Below, piece by piece: positions 58,287 to 64,000 of a DNA stretch of 64,000 nucleotides. The DNA lies in NCBI RefSeq assembly GCF_002575655.3, contig NC_053037.3, forward strand, positions 320,815,294-320,879,293, written 5' to 3'. The notes under the pieces are model-generated. The model did no database searches. It worked only from the letters and a program-made list of their open reading frames with translations, and had not been told where the DNA came from. Position 1 is the stretch's first letter, and each line of letters opens with the position of its first letter. This DNA is from Aegilops tauschii subsp. strangulata. Taxonomy: Eukaryota; Streptophyta; Magnoliopsida; Poales; Poaceae. A program made the position numbers and the translations under genes.

Positions 58287-59068
58287 ATGTCTGACGACGA
58301 AAAGGATTTCGGTATTTGCGAATACTACGAAGACGAGCGCGACCTGTGCGACAAAATCTTCCTAGATGATGATAGGCGCTTCAGCATCAAGATGGACGAG
58401 AACTTTGAAGTGGATACAGTAAGTCACAATGACAAGTCTTTTTTCGTAATTAAGCATGACATCTGCTTCATTTGCTTCAACTTATAATTTAATTTTTTAC
58501 TATTCTACTAGCGTATCCCCTGCCATGCAAGAGTTTTTGTCTTGGATAAGATAGGTTTCAGTCCTATGAAAACTACTATGGAGGTAAATAGAGTTTACTT
58601 GAAGACCGAGCATGGTTATAATTCCATGCAAAATTATACAACGCAGACACCTACACCTATTTTGAATGCAAAACTTGGCAAGCACTATGCAAGACTTATG
58701 CATTTGAGCCTGATATGGTTATCACCTTTGATATTCGTCCGGAAGATGATATTGAAGGTAACATCGACATCCCGATGAATGTTGTGCCTTATTGGATCGA
58801 GACTAAAGGTCGCATGAGAATGGTTAGCTTACGGCCTAGATATCCTACAATGCACTTTAGTGCATTCAGGATTTCTAAAAGCGAAGAATGCTTAATAGTG
58901 AAAGACTGGAGCAAAATTGTGAACGATCGAAGAGAAGTACTAGGGGGCAGCAATCAGAAGCGTAGCCCACGATTAGGAGACAGGTTCATCTGCATGCTCC
59001 AACATGATGAAGCAGGAGTGCTATACATGTTTTATGCTATTTTACCTGAGAGAGAGCAGCAGGAGTGA
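58287..59068 (+). pseudogene. Second CACTA-borne gene (MSDDEKDFG family), two exons
   Basis: Exon 1 (58287-58418) encodes 44 residues, MSDDEKDFGICEYYEDE to ENFEVDT, and ends at aca|gtaagt. The intron is 58419-58511, ending in tactag. Exon 2 starts at 58512 with RIPCHARVFVLDKIGFS. A one-base loss near 58620 shifts the frame. The correct frame then gives FEPDMVITFDIRPEDDIEG and runs open to ILPEREQQE at 59068, but a central part seems missing after GNIDI. I recognise this as a protein that recurs in Triticeae CACTA elements. A B3-like DNA-binding role is possible but I cannot show it. It is inactive as read. Confidence 0.7.
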
Positions 59069-59306
59069 TTAGCTAGCTAGAAATGAGTTATGATGATCAA
59101 ATAGCTAGTGTTGGTGGTAATGACTATGATGATTATTATTATCTAGTGTTGGTGGTGATTAGATAGCTACCGCAGCTAGTGTTGGTGGTGATTAGCTAGC
59201 TAGAATGAGTTTGAAGATGATGATGTGTGCTACACTATGACTATGATGATTAAATAGCTACTGTTGGCGGTAATGACTATGATGATAATTAAATAGCTTG
59301 TGTTGG
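59069..59306. repeat. Imperfect tandem repeats after the CACTA gene
   Basis: Five or so degenerate units of agctagtgttggtggtgattagctagctag and atgactatgatgattaaatagct alternate over about 240 bp. No gene is present. Confidence 0.65.
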
Positions 59307-59437
59307 CGGATTAGATTCAAGTGGAGGCAACATGTGGTAAACATCGAAAGTACTACTAGTCCAAACTAGATCAAGTTTGGATTAGTAGTATACTTTTGAC
59401 ATGCACCACATGTTACCTCCACTTGAACCTAATCCAC
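59307..59437. repeat. 131-bp hairpin (foldback) in the CACTA
   Basis: The left arm from 59308 (ggattagattcaagtggagg) pairs with the right arm ending at 59435 (cctccacttgaacctaatcc) around a centre near ctagatcaag. The arms are about 60 bp with roughly 85-90 percent pairing. It could be a small foldback MITE or a CACTA terminal structure. Confidence 0.75.
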
Positions 59438-59559
59438 CTTCATTTGACACACCGTTATGGACATATTGATATAACAACCTCATAATTGGTATTATACCAA
59501 AATTTGTATAACGATGTATAAATACACTAAAAATAAAAAATGAAAAAAATAATACTAGT

Positions 59560-59760
59560 AGCGATGGACAGGAAACACGCTACTACTAGTTAGATTAGCA
59601 GTAGCGTTGGAGTAAACACGCGCTGCGGCAATATGTTTTAGCAGTAGCGTGTGCCGCACGCGCTACTGCTAAGTAATAGATGTAGCGCCTTACTAGTAGC
59701 GCGGTTCCCCGCGCTACTAATAGGCATTAAACCCACGCTACTACTAGGCTTTTCCCTAGT
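59560..59760. repeat. CACTA right subterminal repeats
   Basis: At least six copies of agcagtagcg, cgctactgcta or tagtagcgcgg lie here in both orientations, including the short hairpin tagtagcgcggttccccgcg near 59694-59713. Confidence 0.8.
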
Positions 59761-59767
59761 AGTGTAC

Positions 59768-61390
59768 GGTAATCCTGTTCTGGAGGTCATGTTACTTGAC
59801 CACGACAAACCTATGAACTATGAGGAAGCGATTATGAGCCCTGATTCTGCGAAATGGCTTGAGGCCATGAAATCTAAGATGGGATCCATGTATGAGAACA
59901 AAGTGTGGACTTTGGTTGACTTTCCCGATGATCGGCAAGCAATAGAGAATAAATGGATCTTCAAGAAGAAGACCGACGCTGACGGTAATGTTACTGTCTA
60001 TAAAGCTCGACTTGTTGCGAAAGTTTTTCGACAAGTTCAAGGAGTTGACTACGATGAGACCTTCTCACCCGTAGCGATGCTTAAGTCTGTCCGAATCATG
60101 TTAGCAATTGCCGCATTTTATGATTACGAAATTTGGCAAATGGATGTCAAAACTGCATTCCTTAATGGATACCTTAAAGAAGAGTTGTATATGATGCAAC
60201 CAGAAGGTTTTGTCGATCCAAAAGGTGCTAATAAGTATGCAAGCTCCAGCGATCCATTTATGGACTGGTGCAAGCCTCTCGGAGTTGGAATATACGCTTT
60301 GATAGTGTGATCAAAGCATATGGTTTTATACAAACTTTTGGAGAAGTCTGTATTTACAAGAAAGTGAGTGGGAGCTCTGTAGCATTTTTGATATTATATG
60401 TGGATGACATATTGTTGATTGGAAATGATACTGAATTTCTGAATAGCATAAAAGGATACTTGAATAAGAATTTTTCAATGAAAGATCTCGGTGAAGCTGC
60501 TTATATATTGGGCATCAAGATCTATAGAGATAAATCAAGACGCTTAATTGGACTTTCACAAAGCACATACCTTGATAAAGTTTTGAAGAAGTTCAAACTG
60601 GAAAAGTCAAAGAAAGGGTTCTTGCCTGTGTTACAAGGTGTGAAGTTGAGTCAGACTCAATGCCCGACCACTGCAGAAGATAGAGAGAAAATGAAAGTCA
60701 TTCCCTATGCCTCAGCCATAGGTTCTATCATGTATGCAATGCTGTGTACCAGACCTGATGTGTGCCTTGCTATAAGTTTGGCAGGGAGGTACCAAAGTAA
60801 TCAGGAGTGGATCACTGGACAGTAGTCAAGAACATCCTGAAATACCTGAAAAGGACTAAGGATATGTTTCTCATTTATGGAGGTAACAAAGAGCTCGTCG
60901 TAAATGGTTACATCGATGCAAGCTTTGACTCTGATCCGGATGACTCTAAGTCACAAACCGATACGTATTTATATTGAATGGTTGAGCTGTCAGTTGGTGC
61001 AGTTCCAAGCAGAGCGTCGTGGCGGGATCTACGTGTGAAGCGGAGTACATAGCTGCTTCGGAAGCAGCAAATGAAGGAGTCTGGATGAAGGAGTTCATAT
61101 TCGATCTAGGTGTAAACCTAGTGCATCGGGTCCAATGAAAATCTTTTGTGACAATACTGGAGAAATAGCCTTGGCGAAGGAATCCAGATTTCACAAGAGA
61201 ACCAAGCACATCAAGAGACGCTTCAATTCCATCCGCGATCTAGTCAAGGAGGGAGACATAGAAGTTTGCAAAATACACATGGATCTGAATGTTGCAGACC
61301 CGTTGACTAAGCCTCTTCCACGAGCAAAACATGATCAGCACCAAGACTCCATGGGTGTTAGAATCATTACTATGCAATCTAGATTATTGA
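59768..61390 (+). pseudogene. Angela copy 3 RT and RNase H, disrupted
   Basis: The reading frame resumes after the CACTA with GNPVLEVMLLDHD. RT has QMDVKTAFLNG and, after a frameshift near 60230, YVDDILLIGND near 60400. A second frameshift near 60802 precedes RNase H blocks (YIDASFDSDPDD near 60910, CEAEYIAASEA near 61035, FCDNTGEIALAK near 61143), with a small loss near 60958 and near 61115. The end DLNVADPLTKPLPRAKH lies at about 61285-61330. In places it is better kept than copy 2 (FSPVAML against FSHVAML), but it cannot make one protein. Confidence 0.92.
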
Positions 61391-61396
61391 CTCTAG

Positions 61397-61410
61397 TGCA
61401 AGTGGGAGAC
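61397..61410 (+). other. Polypurine tract, Angela copy 3
   Basis: The sequence gtgcaagtgggagac ends just before the 3' LTR at 61411. Confidence 0.8.
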
Positions 61411-62359
61411 TGAAGGAAATATGCCCTAGAGGCAATAATAAAGTTGTTATTACAGGATCAAAAATAATAAAGTTGTTATTTATATTTCCTTATATCATGA
61501 TAAATGTTTATTATTCATCCTAGAATTGTATTAACCGGAAACTAAGTACATGTGTGAATACATAGACAAACAAAGTGTCCCTAGTATGCCTCTACCAGAC
61601 TAGCTCGTTAATCAAAGATGGTTAAGTTTCCTGACCATAGGCATGTGTTGTCATTTGATGAACGTGATCACATCATTAGAGAATGATGTGATGGACAAGA
61701 CCCACCCGTTAGCTTAGCATTAATGATCGTTTAGTTTTATTGCTATTGCTTTCATCATGACTTATCCATGTTCCTCTGACTTTGAGATTATGCAACTCCC
61801 GAATACCGGAGGAACACCTTGTGTGGTATCAAACGTCACAACGTAACTGGGTGATTATAAAGATTCTCTACAGGTGTCTCCGATGGTGTTTGTTGAGTTG
61901 GCATAGATCGAGATTAGGATTTGTCACTCCGTGTTTTGGAGAGGTATCTTTGGGCCCTCTCGGTAATGCTCATCACTATAAGCCTTGCAAGCAATGTGAC
62001 TAATGAGTTAGTTGCGGGATGATGCATTACGGAACGACTAAAGAGACTTGTCGATAACGAGAGTGAACTAGGTATGATGATACCGACGATCGAATCTCGG
62101 GCAAGTAACATACCGATGACAAAGGGAACAACGTATGTTGTTATGCGGTTTGACTGATAAAGATCTTCATAGAATATATAGGAGCCAATATGAGCATCCA
62201 GGTTCCGCTATTGGTTATTGACCGGAGATGTGTCTCGGTCATGTCTACATAGTTCTCGAACCCGTAGGGTCCGCACGCTTAACGTGCGATAAGGATTTGT
62301 ATTATCAGTTATATGTGATTTGATGACCAAAGTTTGTTCGGAGTCCCGGACGAGATCAC
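61411..62359 (+). repeat. Angela copy 3, 3' LTR (interrupted)
   Basis: The LTR is of subtype X and is cut at 62360. Near 61432-61485 it has a tandem duplication of aataataaagttgttatt joined by the filler acaggatcaaa, absent from the other Angela LTRs. The missing right part should lie beyond the window. Confidence 0.9.
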
Positions 62360-63943
62360 TGATACGTCTCCAACATATCTATAATTTTTTATTGTCCCAT
62401 GCTATTATATTATCTGTTTTGGATGTTTAATGGGCTTTAATATACCTTTTATTTTATTTTTTGGGACTAACCTATTAACCGAAGGCCCAATGCAAATTGC
62501 TGTTTTTTTGCCTATTTCAGTGTTTCGCAGAAAAGGAATATCAAACGGAATCCAAACGGAATGAAACTTTCACGAGGATCGTTTTTGGAACAAATGCAAT
62601 CCAGGAGACTTGGAGTGGACGTCAAGGAAGCAACGAGGCAGCCACGAGGCAGGAGGGTGAGCCCTAGGGGGTGGGCGCGCCCCCCCACCCTCGTGGGCCC
62701 CTCGTAGCTCCACCGACCTACTTCTTTCGCCTATATATACTCTTATACCCTGAAAACATCCAGGGGAGCCACGAGACAGTTTTTCCACCGCCGCAACATT
62801 CTGTACCCGTGAGATCCGATCTTGGGGCCTTTTCCGGCGCTCCGCCGGAGGGGGATTCGATCATGGAGGGCTTTTACATCAACACCATGGCCTCTCCGAT
62901 GATGTGTGAGTAGTTTAGCATAGACCTTCGGGTCCATTGTTATTAGCTAAATGGCTTCTTCTCTCTCTTTGGATCTCAATACAAAGTTCTCCTCGATTCT
63001 CTTGGAGATCTATTCGATGTAATACTTTTTGCGGTGTGTTTGTCGAGATCCGATGAATTGTGGGTTTATGATCAAGATTATCTATGAACAATATTTGATT
63101 CTTCTCTGAATTCTTATATGCATGATTTGATATCTTTGCAAGTCTCTTCGAATTATCAGTTTGGTTTGGCCTACTAGATTGATCTTTCTTGCAATGGGAG
63201 AAGTGCTTAGCTTTGGGTTCAATCTTGCGATGTCCTTTCCCAGTGACAGCAGGGGCAGCAAGGCACGTATTGTATTGTTGCCATCGATGATAAAAAGATG
63301 GGGTTTATATCATATTGCTTGAGTTTATCCCTCATCATGTCATCTTGCTTAATGTGTTACTCTGTTCTTATGAACTCAATACTCTAGATGCATGTTGGAT
63401 AGCGGTCGATGTGTGGAGTAATAGTAGTAGATGCAGAATCTTTTCGGCCTACTTGACACGGACGTGATGCCTATGTTCATGATCATGCCTAGATATTCTC
63501 ATAACTATGCGCTTTTCTATCAATTGCTCGACTGTAATTTGTTCACCCACCGTAAAATATGCTATCTTGAGAGAAGCCACTAGTGAAACCTATGGCCCCC
63601 GGGTCTATTTTCCATCATATTAATCTCCCGCCAACGTGTTATTTCTGTCGCCGTTTATTTTGCAATCTTTACTTTTCAATCTATACAACAAAAATACCAA
63701 AAATATTTGTCTTATTATCTTTATCAGATCTCACTTTTGCAAGTGGCCGTGAAGGGATTGACAACCCCTTTATCGCGTTGGTTGCAAGGTTCTTAATTGT
63801 TTGTGCAGGTACTAGGGATTTGCGTGTAGTCTCCTACTGGACTGATACCTTGGTTCTAAAAAACTAAGGGAAATACTTACGCTACTTTGCTGCATCACCC
63901 TTTCCTCTTCAAGGGAAAACCAACGCATGCTCAAGAGGTAACA
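62360..63943 (+). repeat. Athila-like 5' LTR
   Basis: This 1584-bp LTR is of the same family as 56165-57754, in the opposite orientation. A ctatatatac box lies near 62731-62740. Confidence 0.9.
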
Positions 63944-63954
63944 AGAAGGATTTC

Positions 63955-63972
63955 TGGCACCGTTGCCGGGGA
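63955..63972 (+). other. Primer binding site, Athila-like element
   Basis: TGGCACCGTTGCCGGGGA lies 11 bases after the LTR, identical to that at 56136-56153. Confidence 0.85.
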
Positions 63973-64000
63973 GATTTGCGCCAAGTCAAGTCAAGATTTG

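Larger units (their letters stand above)
37528..59764 (+). mobile_element. CACTA transposon (non-autonomous) with nested insertions
   Basis: The left end is CACTACTAGGGAAAACC and the right end GGCTTTTCCCTAGTAGTG, a perfect CACTA-type inverted repeat over 14-15 bp. The 3-bp TSD tac flanks it (37525-37527 and 59765-59767). The Angela reading frame joins correctly across it. Subterminal zones (37555-38010 and 59560-59760) carry many copies of agcagtagcgc and its complement. Without the hAT, Gypsy and Athila-like insertions it is about 3.4 kb. It carries two accessory genes (exon pieces at 38050, 46140 and 57760; and 58287-59068) but no recognisable transposase. Confidence 0.95.
33023..62359 (+). 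mobile_element. Angela copy 3, split by a CACTA transposon
   Basis: The unit begins inside an LTR (the first 5' half is missing) with ctcgaacccgtagggtccg, which sits mid-LTR in the other copies. It continues through primer site, leader, gag and integrase to 37524, is interrupted by the CACTA at 37528-59764, then continues with RT and RNase H to a 3' LTR at 61411. That LTR is cut at 62360 by another LTR element. LTRs at both ends are of subtype X. Confidence 0.9.
62360..64000 (+). mobile_element. Athila-like Gypsy element, 5' end only
   Basis: A 5' LTR starts at 62360 (TGATACGTCTCCAACATATC) inside an Angela LTR and ends at 63943 (AAGAGGTAACA). A primer site follows. The element is in the plus orientation and continues past the window. 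The expected TSD is atcac (62355-62359). Confidence 0.88.

Overview
This window is repeat DNA from a large grass genome, almost certainly a member of the Triticeae (wheat, Aegilops or barley group). The evidence is three Angela-type Copia elements, a Maximus/SIRE-type Copia element, an Athila-like Gypsy element, a Gypsy element carrying an antisense gene, a CACTA transposon whose subterminal repeats read like tagcagtagcgc, and PIF/Harbinger-like and Stowaway-like elements. I see no intact host gene. Nearly every long reading frame belongs to a transposable element, and almost all are broken by stops or frameshifts. Family names come from recognition of sequence style, not from a database search. 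Boundaries and target-site duplications (TSDs) were read directly.

Layout, left part (1-23544). Three short terminal-inverted-repeat elements lie end to end with TTA between them: the tail of one (1-75), one carrying a degraded low-complexity gene (79-1866), and one split into four pieces between 1870 and 22337. The last was originally about 1.24 kb. It has been opened by a minus-strand Angela (1997-10577, TSD tcgat), a plus-strand Maximus-like Copia (10766-19907, TSD gtatg) and a solo Gypsy LTR (20578-22068, TSD cagat/cggat). A spacer with a Stowaway-like MITE follows.

Layout, right part (23545-64000). The start of a Gypsy LTR (23545) is cut by an Angela array. The first Angela unit (23678-33022) carries a LINE tail with a 20-bp TSD inside gag and has LTRs of two different subtypes. 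It runs directly into a second Angela unit whose 5' LTR is truncated (33023 onward). That unit is split in pol by a CACTA transposon (37528-59764, TSD tac). The CACTA is itself loaded with a hAT MITE (38360-38758, TSD ggttcatc), a Gypsy element (38924-46119, TSD gttgt) and an Athila-like element (46533-57754, TSD accgc). The Athila-like element holds a 4.2-kb solo LTR (48395-52616, TSD gtcat). Angela resumes at 59768, and its 3' LTR is cut by another Athila-like element (62360 onward) that leaves the window. Nesting is five to six layers deep.

How the parts relate. Autonomous-type coding regions (gag, protease, integrase, reverse transcriptase, RNase H) occur only in the Angela and Maximus elements, and all are inactive as read. 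The CACTA, the Gypsy at 38924 and the Athila-like element at 46533 lack their own transposase or pol and would depend on proteins supplied in trans. The most unusual items are a multi-exon-looking antisense gene inside the Gypsy element, the recombinant Angela array with shared stop codons, and arrays of short palindromes or stem-loops upstream of LTR TATA boxes.
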